Assembly: GCF_000281715.2 (NCBI RefSeq)
Contig: NZ_CP124576.1
Coordinates: forward strand, 1,867,501 to 1,931,500
Source: Sphingobium sp. AP49
Lineage (GTDB): Bacteria; Pseudomonadota; Alphaproteobacteria; Sphingomonadales; Sphingomonadaceae
Reading direction: 5' to 3'
DNA: 64,000 nt
Shown piece after piece: positions 9,497 to 17,641 of the stretch. Position 1 is the stretch's first letter, and every line of letters begins with the position of its first letter. The notes under the pieces were generated by a model, which saw nothing but the letters and a program-made list of their open reading frames with translations, made no database searches and was not told where the DNA came from. The position numbers and the translations under genes were made by a program.

Positions 9497-9586
9497 GGGC
9501 ACCCCCGGCTGATACCCCAAAATAGGGGCGGCACTATTTCTGCCGCTGGTTCAACGAGGAACGAAGGAAAATCCGCAGGCGCCGAC

Positions 9587-9715
9587 CTATAGCACATCGC
9601 CAAACATGAACCAGATCAGCGCTAGCCAGGCGATCAGGCCGACTGCGCCGAATATCACGCCGGAGCGGGCACGGATGGCGGGCCACAAGCCGCGCGGTTC
9701 GTCATCGATATCCAT
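9587..9715 (-). CDS. Small single-pass membrane protein (42 residues)
   Basis: The frame begins MDIDDEPRGLWPAIRARSG and continues into one hydrophobic helix, VIFGAVGLIAWLALIWFMFG. That gives a short charged cytoplasmic part and one membrane span. An AGGTCGAG-like site lies upstream. It sits just before the class V gene on the same strand and directly downstream of the palindrome at 9732. No family is recognised, but the composition strongly suggests a real membrane peptide. Confidence 0.55.
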   Translation of the reverse strand: MDIDDEPRGLWPAIRARSGVIFGAVGLIAWLALIWFMFGDVL

Positions 9716-9731
9716 AATCTCGACCTAGAAT

Positions 9732-9767
9732 GTTTTCTCATCAGGTGGAATTACCTGATGAGAAAAC
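9732..9767. promoter_or_regulatory. 15-bp perfect inverted repeat of unknown role
   Basis: Arms 9732-9746 and 9753-9767 pair perfectly (core CTCATCAGGT, six-base spacer). Neither strand has a U-run beyond the stem, so it is not a typical terminator. It lies 17 bases upstream of the 42-residue membrane protein and about 80 bases downstream of otsA. It could be an operator, an mRNA-stabilising hairpin or an attenuator. Confidence 0.6.
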
Positions 9768-9847
9768 GTGCCAAACCAGAAAGCCGGCACGGTCGGATCG
9801 GAAACTGCGCTGGTCGGACTGGCATCGCGGTTCGATCGTCGTGCATG

Positions 9848-11254
9848 TCATTGCACCACGGTTTCCGCGTCGGGCGATGCCGGTTCCTGCCGTGTCGCCA
9901 TCAGCCGTTCGGTAAAGGCGGCACGCCACCAGCTGATATCCTGATGCTCGACGCTGTCCATCATCGCGCGCCAGCGTCGCTTGCGCTCGTCCAGCGGCAT
10001 GGCGAGCGCGCGGGTAATCGCGTCCGACATCTCCTCTGGACTATAGGGGTTGATCAGCAGTGCGTCCTTGAGCTGCATCGCCGCACCGGCAAAGCGGGAG
10101 AGGATGAGGACGCCGGGATCCTCGGGATCCTGCGCCGCGACATATTCCTTCGCCACCAGATTCATGCCGTCGCGCAGCGGTGTGACCAAGCCAATGCCGG
10201 CCGACCGGTAGATGCCGGCCAGCTTGTCGCGGGGGTAGCCCTGGTTGACGTAGCGGATCGGGGTCCAGTCGACATCGCTATATTCGCCATTGATGCGCCC
10301 GGCGAGCGAGTCCAGCGTGGCGCGGATCTGCTGGTAGCTTTCGACCTCGCCGCGCGAGGGTGGGGCGATCTGTGTCAGCACGACCTTGCGGTGTTGTTCG
10401 GGATGATCCTTGAGGAAGCGGGCATAGCCGCCGAATCGCTCTTCCAGCCCCTTGCTGTAGTCGAGCCGGTCGACGCCCACGATCATCGTGCGATCCTGTA
10501 GCGAGGCGCGGACCAGCGAGCGCATTTCATGGGCTGCCTCGCTGGTGGCGGCGCTGGCAAACTCCTGTGCGTTGATGCCGATCGGGCAGGCGACGGCCTG
10601 AATCGTGCGGTCGCCGACGGTAACGAAATCGCCGTCGACCGTCCCGCCCATTTCCCGTTCGACATAATGGCGAAAGGATTCCAGCCATTCCTCCGTATGG
10701 AAGCCGACGACGTCATAGGCGAACAGGGTGCTGACCAGCTTGCTGTGATGGGGCAGCGAGACCAGCAGCCGGGTCGGCGGCCAGGGGATGTGGAGGAAAA
10801 AGCCCATCCTGTTCTGCAGGCCCCGGTCACGGAGCATCTGGCCGAGCGGGATCATGTGATAATCCTGCACCCAGATGATATCGTCTGGCTCTATCAGCGG
10901 GCTGGCTGTGTCGGCGAAGCGCTGGTTGACGCGATTATAGCCGCCTTCAAAATCACGGGCATATTCCGCCAGGTCGATCCGGAAATGGAATAGCGGCCAC
11001 AATGTCTTGTTGGCATAGCCATTATAATATTCGTCGACATCCTGTTCTTCCAGGTCGATCGTCGCGGTCTTGACGCCCTCATCCTCGGCAAAGCCGATAT
11101 GGCCGGTGAAATTCTCTGTCGTCTCTCCCGACCAGCCAACCCAGATGCCACGGCTTTCGCGCAGGGCTTGGGCGATCGCTACGGCCAATCCTCCTTGGTT
11201 GCCCGATGTGTTGGGGCGACTGACCCGGTTGGAAATGACTATCAGGCGGCTCAT
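9848..11254 (-). CDS. otsA: Alpha,alpha-trehalose-6-phosphate synthase (GT20)
   Basis: This 468-residue protein makes trehalose-6-phosphate from UDP-glucose and glucose-6-phosphate. Family hallmarks are SRLIVISNRVSRP at the N-terminus, the glycine-rich NQGGLAVAIAQAL, WVQDYHMIPLGQML, VGVDRLDYSKGLEERF and the C-terminal PLRDGMNLVAKEYVAAQ. Its ATG overlaps the stop of the GH15 gene by four bases. With otsB upstream it forms a complete OtsAB route, probably for osmotic or desiccation protection. Confidence 0.96.
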   Translation of the reverse strand: MSRLIVISNRVSRPNTSGNQGGLAVAIAQALRESRGIWVGWSGETTENFTGHIGFAEDEGVKTATIDLEEQDVDEYYNGYANKTLWPLFHFRIDLAEYARDFEGGYNRVNQRFADTASPLIEPDDIIWVQDYHMIPLGQMLRDRGLQNRMGFFLHIPWPPTRLLVSLPHHSKLVSTLFAYDVVGFHTEEWLESFRHYVEREMGGTVDGDFVTVGDRTIQAVACPIGINAQEFASAATSEAAHEMRSLVRASLQDRTMIVGVDRLDYSKGLEERFGGYARFLKDHPEQHRKVVLTQIAPPSRGEVESYQQIRATLDSLAGRINGEYSDVDWTPIRYVNQGYPRDKLAGIYRSAGIGLVTPLRDGMNLVAKEYVAAQDPEDPGVLILSRFAGAAMQLKDALLINPYSPEEMSDAITRALAMPLDERKRRWRAMMDSVEHQDISWWRAAFTERLMATRQEPASPDAETVVQ

Positions 11255-13080
11255 CGCATCACGCTCCAGGGTTTGCTCAGCAAGACGGCGCAGTTGATGA
11301 TGCCGACCAACGAATAGGTTTGCGGGTAGTTGCCCCAGAGCTCACCGTTCTGGGGGTCGATATCTTCGGACAGCAGGCCCGCAGCGGTGCGACGGGACAG
11401 CATCTCCTCGAACAGGTCGCGTGCTTCTTCTGTGCGGCCGGTGCGGTGCAGCGCCTCGATCAGCCAGAAGGTACAGACGTTGAAGGCAGTGACGGGTTCG
11501 CCGAAATCGTCCGGTGCGCTGTAGCGCAGCATGTCGTTGCCGCGCCTTAGGTCGGCCTCCAACGCTGCGAGCGTGCCGACGAACATCGGGTCGTCGGCGG
11601 CCAGGAAGCGCAGGTCGAGCAATTGCAGCAGCGAAGCGTCGCGGGCATCATCCTCGAAATTGGCGGAAATTGCCTTGCTGTCTTCGCGCCAGGCGGATTC
11701 GAGAATGCGCGCCCGCATTGTTTCGGCGCGATTTTGCCAATGGGCGGCACGCAGCGGCAGGTCGAGCGCGGTCGCGGCATGGGCGAGGCGGTCGCAGGCG
11801 GCCCAGCACATGACGGCGCTATAGCTATGTACATGCGCGCGCGTGCGCAGTTCCCACAGGCCGGCGTCGGGCTGGTCATAGACCTGCCAGGCGCGTTCGC
11901 CCACCACCTCCAATGCCTCGAAATCGGCATGGCCGGCCATGCGCAGCAGCCGCTGGTCGATGAAGCCCTGAACCGACGACAAGACGATCTGGCCATAGGC
12001 GTCGTGCTGGATCTGGCTGTAGGCGGCATTGCCCACGCGCACCGGACCCATGCCGCGATAGCCGGGCAGTTTGTCCGCTTCCCATTCATGGAGCGTGGCG
12101 TTGCCCCGCACATCATAGAGCGGCTGGATGTGGCCGCCCTTGGCGCCGTCGACGATGTTGCGCAGATAGACGAGATAGGTTTCGAGTACGTCCAGCGCGC
12201 CGAGCCGATTGAGTGCCTCGACGGTATAATAGGCGTCGCGCACCCAGCAATAGCGATAGTCCCAGTTGCGCCCGCTGTCCGCATGTTCGGGGATGGAGGT
12301 GGTGAGCGCGGCGACGATCGCGCCGGTTTCCTCATGCTGGCAGAGTTTGAGCGTGATCGCCGAACGGATCACTGCCTCCTGCCATTCGGCGGGAATGGCC
12401 AAGCCGCGTACCCAAAGCTGCCATTCCAGGATGGTGTCGTCCAGCATCCGCTCGATCGCGGGGCGCAGGGCATCGGAAAAGCCCTCGTCCGGTCCCATGA
12501 AGAAATGCATGTCTTGTTCCAAGCGGAACCAGCTTTCCTGGGAAATAAGGCCGATCGGCGCGTTGGTCGAAATCCGCATCGCCATGTAGGACAGGACCAT
12601 CCGGATATGGTTGGAGCCGTAATTGACCGGCACGGTCTCGCCATTCCAGGATGTGGTGGGGCGCAGGCGGACGCGGATGCGCGGACTACCCGCAACCGGG
12701 CGTACGACCCGGGCAAAGGCGACCGGGCGATACATGCGGCCCTTGTGCTTGTGCCGCGGGCAGAAATCGAAAATCTCGATGGCATTGCCCAGGCCATCGG
12801 TCTGGCGGGTGACGAGAACCGGAGTGTTGCGGATATAATGCTGGTCGACCTGGACACAATTCTCCAGCTCGATCGCCCAGAATCCGCTGGCGTCCTTGCC
12901 ATCCCATTGCTTGTCGTCGAGCAGGGCGGAAAAGACCGGATCGCCGTCCACCCGGGGTACACAGGCCCAGACCATGCGCCCGGCACGGTCGATCAGCGCT
13001 GATGCCTGGCAATTGCCGATTGGCCAGAGGTCGAGCGTCCGCTCGCTTCCGGCAAGGATGTCGCTTGGCTGGTTGATCAT
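11251..13080 (-). CDS. Glycoside hydrolase family 15 protein (glucoamylase/trehalase-like)
   Basis: This 609-residue protein has an N-terminal beta domain (LDLWPIGNCQASALIDRAGRMVW) and a C-terminal (alpha/alpha)6 domain. The latter includes SGRNWDYRYCWVRDAYYTVEALNRLG, which holds the acidic residues near the GH15 catalytic site. AAGGGGG precedes ATG 13080. It lies between otsB and otsA and overlaps otsA by four bases. Some bacterial GH15 proteins are trehalases and others glucoamylases. The operon favours a role in trehalose or glycogen turnover, but the substrate is not shown. Confidence 0.9.
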   Translation of the reverse strand: MINQPSDILAGSERTLDLWPIGNCQASALIDRAGRMVWACVPRVDGDPVFSALLDDKQWDGKDASGFWAIELENCVQVDQHYIRNTPVLVTRQTDGLGNAIEIFDFCPRHKHKGRMYRPVAFARVVRPVAGSPRIRVRLRPTTSWNGETVPVNYGSNHIRMVLSYMAMRISTNAPIGLISQESWFRLEQDMHFFMGPDEGFSDALRPAIERMLDDTILEWQLWVRGLAIPAEWQEAVIRSAITLKLCQHEETGAIVAALTTSIPEHADSGRNWDYRYCWVRDAYYTVEALNRLGALDVLETYLVYLRNIVDGAKGGHIQPLYDVRGNATLHEWEADKLPGYRGMGPVRVGNAAYSQIQHDAYGQIVLSSVQGFIDQRLLRMAGHADFEALEVVGERAWQVYDQPDAGLWELRTRAHVHSYSAVMCWAACDRLAHAATALDLPLRAAHWQNRAETMRARILESAWREDSKAISANFEDDARDASLLQLLDLRFLAADDPMFVGTLAALEADLRRGNDMLRYSAPDDFGEPVTAFNVCTFWLIEALHRTGRTEEARDLFEEMLSRRTAAGLLSEDIDPQNGELWGNYPQTYSLVGIINCAVLLSKPWSVMR

Positions 13081-13113
13081 CGGCCCCCTTCGTTCGCGCG
13101 AACGGGCCGCCGA

Positions 13114-13962
13114 TCAGCTAAGCGCGGCGACCCCTTGGGTAAGGTAATGTCTGACGGCGGCAACCTGTTCCAAAATAAAGCCCGCTTTCGTTTCCCGCGG
13201 CGCGCCAACCAATATGCCCGTCCCCCCCAGATCGGCCGCAGCGGCGAAACCTTCTTCATCCGTGACATCGTCGCCGATAAAGATGGGCGTGCCGCCAGCC
13301 ATCGGTGCCTGCAGCATCAGGCGGGCAACGGCGCTGCCCTTGTCGGCACCACCAGGGCGCAGTTCAAACAGCATCTTGCCGGCCTGTACGGCCAGGCCAT
13401 GCTCTTCGGCAAGCCGGTGCGCCAGCAGGCCGGCCGCCTCGGCCCAGGCCGGCGCGCCGCGAAAATGGAGGCCGACGCTGATCGTCTTGCGCTCCACCAG
13501 CACGCCGGGTTTGTCGTCCGCAAAGGCATGGAAGACCGTTTCGACCGCGTCGATGGCAGGCCGGCGAGCAGGTGCGTCGGGCGCTTCGCCGGGCGACGCA
13601 AACTCCAGTCCATGAGTGCCCGCCAACAGGAAATCACCAAAACCCAGATCGCGCAGGGTCGCGACCGAGCGGCCACTGACGATGGCAAGACGCCCCTGTA
13701 GCCGGGTACGCAGCCTTGTAAGGGTGTCGATCAGGTCTTCATCCACCACCACCGCGTCTGGCGTGTCGGCGAGTGGCGCCAGCGTTCCGTCAAAATCGAG
13801 GAACAATGCCGCCCCGTTCAGCAGCGTCACTGGTGGAGGGAGAAGGGTGGATGGGGGAAGGGTGGTTTCTGGCACGCGCGCAAGGTGGCGACTATGCTGG
13901 AAACCGCAACCCCCCCTCCTGTCCGTCGATGTCGATTTCAGGAGCGACAGGCCGTGCTGCAT
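13114..13962 (-). CDS. otsB: Trehalose-6-phosphate phosphatase
   Basis: This HAD-superfamily phosphatase converts trehalose-6-phosphate to trehalose. The nucleophile motif LFLDFDGTLAPLAD and the later IFIGDDVTDEEGF are diagnostic for OtsB. From ATG 13962 it would be 282 residues, but the first 29 look non-conserved. GTG 13875 gives 253 residues, close to family length, and leaves a clean gap after the small frame at 13938-14099, so I think it more likely. It is first in the otsB-GH15-otsA set, 33 bases from GH15. Confidence 0.92.
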   Translation of the reverse strand: MQHGLSLLKSTSTDRRGGCGFQHSRHLARVPETTLPPSTLLPPPVTLLNGAALFLDFDGTLAPLADTPDAVVVDEDLIDTLTRLRTRLQGRLAIVSGRSVATLRDLGFGDFLLAGTHGLEFASPGEAPDAPARRPAIDAVETVFHAFADDKPGVLVERKTISVGLHFRGAPAWAEAAGLLAHRLAEEHGLAVQAGKMLFELRPGGADKGSAVARLMLQAPMAGGTPIFIGDDVTDEEGFAAAADLGGTGILVGAPRETKAGFILEQVAAVRHYLTQGVAALS

Positions 13963-14099
13963 GGCTTGTCGTCAGACCAGGGCGCGCGCCATTCGATCCG
14001 GTGGAGGACATGGAACGCCTGCATCACCTGGTGCAGCGGAGCGATAATCGGGAGGTGTCCATGGCTGGGGTCGCACAGCCGGGCGTTGGGATCGCGCAT
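13938..14099 (-). CDS. Possible small protein upstream of otsB (53 residues)
   Basis: A frame starts at ATG 14099 with GGAACAGG upstream at good spacing, and reads MRDPNARLCDPSHGHLP then IIAPLHQVMQAFHVLHRIEW to TGA at 13938. It is rich in His, Pro and aromatic residues and has no membrane segment. It is the first frame after the divergent promoter region shared with the LysR gene, and it precedes or slightly overlaps otsB. No family is recognised. It may be a leader peptide or a small conserved protein. Confidence 0.4.
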   Translation of the reverse strand: MRDPNARLCDPSHGHLPIIAPLHQVMQAFHVLHRIEWRAPWSDDKPCSTACRS

Positions 14100-14186
14100 G
14101 ACCTGTTCCTTTCATCCATGCGGGGACTTGCCAGCGCCGTATCGCCGATCGACCGCCTCCATGCCAACAAAAGCATGGACGGTATA

Positions 14187-14203
14187 GATAAGCCTGACTT
14201 ATC
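14187..14203. promoter_or_regulatory. LysR-type T-N11-A palindrome
   Basis: GATAAG, five bases, then CTTATC forms a perfect 6-5-6 dyad. The T at 14189 and A at 14201 give the T-N11-A spacing of LysR-type boxes. It sits ten bases upstream of the LysR start codon, in the divergent region facing the otsB operon, so autoregulation is the simplest reading. Confidence 0.55.
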
Positions 14204-14212
14204 AAGAAGGCC

Positions 14213-15133
14213 ATGTCCCAGCTGCCGCCCCTGTCCGCTGTCCGTGTGTTCGAGGCTGCCGCGCGGCTGGAAAATTTCACCGCCGCCGGACAGGAGCTGG
14301 GCATGACCCAGGCAGCGGTCAGCTATCAGGTGAAATTGCTGGAGGAACGGCTCGGCATCAGCCTGTTTCAGCGCACCGGTCGCAAGGTTGCCTTGACTGA
14401 GAAGGGGCGGGATATCGCGCCGATCCTGACCCGTGCCTTCGACCAGATGCGGCAGGGCTTCGCCGCGCTGACACAGGATCATTCGGCGGTGCTGAGCATA
14501 AGCTGCACCAACAGTTTCGCACATCTCTGGCTGGCGCCGAGGATCGGCGCTTTCCAGATGCGTCATCCCGGCCTTGCAGTGCGGATCATGGCCGATGATG
14601 CTGTGGTCGATCTGGCGCGCGAGGGCATCGATCTCGCGGTGCGGGGCGGCAGGGGAGAATGGCCGGGGCTGGAGGCGACGTTGCTGACTCATAACCGGCT
14701 GGTGCCGATGTGCAGTCCGGGGTGGCTTGACCGGCATGGGCCGATCGCCGACGCGCAGGCGCTCCATGCCTTGCCGCGCCTGTCGCCCGACGACATGTGG
14801 TGGCATGAATGGTTCGCCGCGATGGGCGTGGAGGCCGATCCCGCCGATGGGCCGCCGGGCATCGCACTGGACAGCCAGGTGATGGAGGGGCGCGCCGCGA
14901 TCGCAGGGCAGGGGATCGCGATCCTCAACCATTTCCTGTGGAAGGTGGAGGTGGAGGCGGGGCAACTGGTGGAGGCCGTGCCCTCCTATGTCCGCGAAAT
15001 CGCCAGCTATTGGCTGGTCTATCCACCCCACGCCCGCAACACGCCCAAGATCAAGGCCTTCCGCGACTGGATCAGCGCGGAATTCGCCACGGCCATCGCC
15101 GCCGACCCGGAGGCGCGTTTCTTGCCGCGCTGA
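14213..15133 (+). CDS. LysR-family transcriptional regulator (GcvA-like)
   Basis: This 306-residue regulator opens with PPLSAVRVFEAAARLENFTAAGQELGMTQAAVSYQV-type wing-helix sequence (cited as a pattern; residues 4-40), as in the GcvA/TrpI branch. A periplasmic-binding-like effector domain follows (about 92-295). The effector cannot be read from sequence. The gene is divergent from the trehalose operon and carries a T-N11-A dyad just before its start. Confidence 0.9.
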   Translation: MSQLPPLSAVRVFEAAARLENFTAAGQELGMTQAAVSYQVKLLEERLGISLFQRTGRKVALTEKGRDIAPILTRAFDQMRQGFAALTQDHSAVLSISCTNSFAHLWLAPRIGAFQMRHPGLAVRIMADDAVVDLAREGIDLAVRGGRGEWPGLEATLLTHNRLVPMCSPGWLDRHGPIADAQALHALPRLSPDDMWWHEWFAAMGVEADPADGPPGIALDSQVMEGRAAIAGQGIAILNHFLWKVEVEAGQLVEAVPSYVREIASYWLVYPPHARNTPKIKAFRDWISAEFATAIAADPEARFLPR

Positions 15134-15245
15134 AAAGCATGGAATTTCGCTTGGTACATGCCGGACTTTCTGATCGGGCTGAACTGGCGATCAATGGGTA
15201 TAATTCTCGTTTCCGTTCACGTTCCGTCCTGCTAAGCCCCTCCCG

Positions 15246-17573
15246 ATGACCGATTTCCGCGACCCGTTCGACGCTATCAAGGACCATCCTTTCGACGCGG
15301 CGCTCTCGCAGCGCTATCTGGTCTATGCGCTGTCCACCATCACCGCGCGCTCATTGCCGGACCTGCGTGACGGGCTGAAACCGGTGCATCGGCGCCTGCT
15401 CTGGGCGATGCGATTGCTGCGGATGGAGCCGGGCGGCGCGAACCCTGACGTGCTGGTCGCCAATCCAACGCGCAACACCACAAGCTACAAGAAATGCGCC
15501 CGCGTCGTCGGCGACGTCATCGGTAAATATCACCCGCATGGCGACGCATCGGTCTATGACGCGATGGTGCGCTTGGCGCAGGATTTCTCGCTGCGCACGC
15601 CGCTGGTCGATGGCCAGGGCAATTTCGGCAATATCGACGGCGATAATGCAGCGGCCATGCGCTATACCGAGGCGCGTCTGACCCAGCCGGCGGCCGACCT
15701 GATGGCTGGCCTGGATGAAGGGACGGTCGATTTTCGTCCGACCTATAATGGCGAGGATGAGGAGCCGGAGGTTTTTCCGGGCCTCTTCCCCAATCTGCTC
15801 GCCAATGGCGCCAGCGGCATTGCGGTCGGCATGGCGACCAGTATCCCGCCGCATAATGTGACCGAGTTGCTGGATGCGGCGACCCTGCTGATCGATGATC
15901 CCGAAGCGGGCGACGCCGCGCTCATGGAGATCGTGAAAGGCCCTGACTTCCCGACCGGCGGCGTGCTGGTCGACAATCAGGCGATCATCTCCGAAGCCTA
16001 TCGCACCGGACGAGGCTCCTTCCGCACCCGCGCGCGTTTCTCCACCGGCCGCAACGAAGATGGCAGCTGGGAAGCGGAAGGGATCGAGAAGCTGGCCGGG
16101 GGCACCTGGCAGCTGGTGATTTCCGAAATCCCCTATCAGGTGCAGAAGTCCAAGCTGATCGAGCAGATCGCGGCGCTGATCAACGACAAGAAGCTGCCGA
16201 TCCTGGAGGATGTGCGCGACGAGAGCGACGAGGCGATCCGCATCGTCATCGTTCCCAAGAGCCGCAACGTCCCGGTCGATGTGCTCAAGGACAGCCTGTT
16301 CCGGCTGACTGACCTGGAAAATCGCTTTCCGCTGAACCTCAACGTGCTGGATGCTACCCACACGCCGCGCGTGCTGGGGCTGCGCGCGGTGCTGGTCGAA
16401 TGGCTCAAGCACCAGATCGATGTGCTGGTGCGCCGGGCGCAGCACCGGCTGGAGAAGATTGCGGCGCGGCTGGAACTGCTCGACGGTTATATCATCGCCT
16501 ATCTCAACCTCGACCGGGTGATCGAGATCATCCGCACCGAGGATGAGCCCAAGGAGGTGATGATGGCCGAGTTCAGCCTGACCGACCGTCAGGCCGAGGC
16601 GATCCTCAACATGCGGCTGCGCAGCCTGCGCAAGCTGGAGGAGATGGAACTGCGGCGCGAGCATGCCGAACTGGTCAAGGAACAGGCGGAGCTGGAGAAG
16701 CTGGTCGAGAGTCCGACCAGGCAGCGTACGCGGCTGAAACGCGACATTGCCGACCTGCGCAAGCGCTACGGACCCGATACTCCGATCGGTCGCCGCCGTA
16801 CCCTGGTGGAGGAAGCCGGGCCAGCACGGGAGATCCCGCTGGAGGCGATGATCGAGCGTGAGCCGGTGACGGTGATTCTGTCCGAACGTGGCTGGATTCG
16901 CGCGATGAGTGGGCATCGCGACCTCGCCTCGGCCGACACGCTCAAGTTCAAGGAAGGCGATGGGCCGCAATATGCCTTCCACGCCTATACGACCGACAAG
17001 CTGCTGATGGCGACCGCGAGCGGCCGTATCTACACGCTGGGCGCCGACAAGCTGCCGGGCGGGCGCGGTTTCGGTGATCCGGTGCGGATGATGGTCGATA
17101 TGGACGAGCAGGGCGCGATCGTCGCGCTGTTGCCTGCCAAGGCGGGCGGACAATTGCTGCTGGCGTCGTCCGACGGGCGCGGATTCCTGGCCGATGTGGC
17201 CGATATTTTGGCGGAAACCCGCAAGGGCAAGCAGGTGGTCAATGTGCGCGCCGGCGCGAAGCTGAGCGTCGTTCATCCGGTCGCTCCGGAGGCGGACAGC
17301 ATCGCGGTGATCGGCGAGAACCGCAAGCTGCTGGTCTATTCGATCATCGAAATGCCCAAGATGGCGCGTGGCCAGGGCGTGCAGATGCAGCGCTATCGTG
17401 ACGGCGGTCTGTCGGATGCGATTGCTTTCCGCTTGAGCGACGGATTGAGCTGGACGATGGGCGGGGAGACAGGACGGACTCGGACCGAGGCGGACATGAC
17501 CCCCTGGCGTGTCGCGCGGGGCGCGGCAGGCCGAATGCCGCCCACCGGATTTCCGCGCGATAATCGTTTCTGA
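15246..17573 (+). CDS. parC: DNA topoisomerase IV subunit A
   Basis: This 775-residue type IIA topoisomerase subunit decatenates chromosomes together with ParE. The catalytic tyrosine is Tyr140 in AMRYTEARL. The DNA-gate motif [18 protein letters not shown] has Ala where E. coli ParC has Ser80 and Asp where it has Glu84. The alpha-helical arm and a shortened beta-pinwheel C-terminal domain follow; this lower pinwheel content and the overall sequence fit ParC rather than GyrA. It appears to be a single-gene unit. Confidence 0.95.
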   Translation: MTDFRDPFDAIKDHPFDAALSQRYLVYALSTITARSLPDLRDGLKPVHRRLLWAMRLLRMEPGGANPDVLVANPTRNTTSYKKCARVVGDVIGKYHPHGDASVYDAMVRLAQDFSLRTPLVDGQGNFGNIDGDNAAAMRYTEARLTQPAADLMAGLDEGTVDFRPTYNGEDEEPEVFPGLFPNLLANGASGIAVGMATSIPPHNVTELLDAATLLIDDPEAGDAALMEIVKGPDFPTGGVLVDNQAIISEAYRTGRGSFRTRARFSTGRNEDGSWEAEGIEKLAGGTWQLVISEIPYQVQKSKLIEQIAALINDKKLPILEDVRDESDEAIRIVIVPKSRNVPVDVLKDSLFRLTDLENRFPLNLNVLDATHTPRVLGLRAVLVEWLKHQIDVLVRRAQHRLEKIAARLELLDGYIIAYLNLDRVIEIIRTEDEPKEVMMAEFSLTDRQAEAILNMRLRSLRKLEEMELRREHAELVKEQAELEKLVESPTRQRTRLKRDIADLRKRYGPDTPIGRRRTLVEEAGPAREIPLEAMIEREPVTVILSERGWIRAMSGHRDLASADTLKFKEGDGPQYAFHAYTTDKLLMATASGRIYTLGADKLPGGRGFGDPVRMMVDMDEQGAIVALLPAKAGGQLLLASSDGRGFLADVADILAETRKGKQVVNVRAGAKLSVVHPVAPEADSIAVIGENRKLLVYSIIEMPKMARGQGVQMQRYRDGGLSDAIAFRLSDGLSWTMGGETGRTRTEADMTPWRVARGAAGRMPPTGFPRDNRF

Positions 17574-17641
17574 CGCGATTTCTGCACCTTTGGCGGAAGT
17601 TCGTTTCCCGAAAATTTACCGCTGTCCGATAAGGAGAGGGC

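Noticed and set aside
15351..17276. 641-residue frame opposite parC
   Set aside because: Shadow of parC with low-complexity antisense composition and no recognisable motif.
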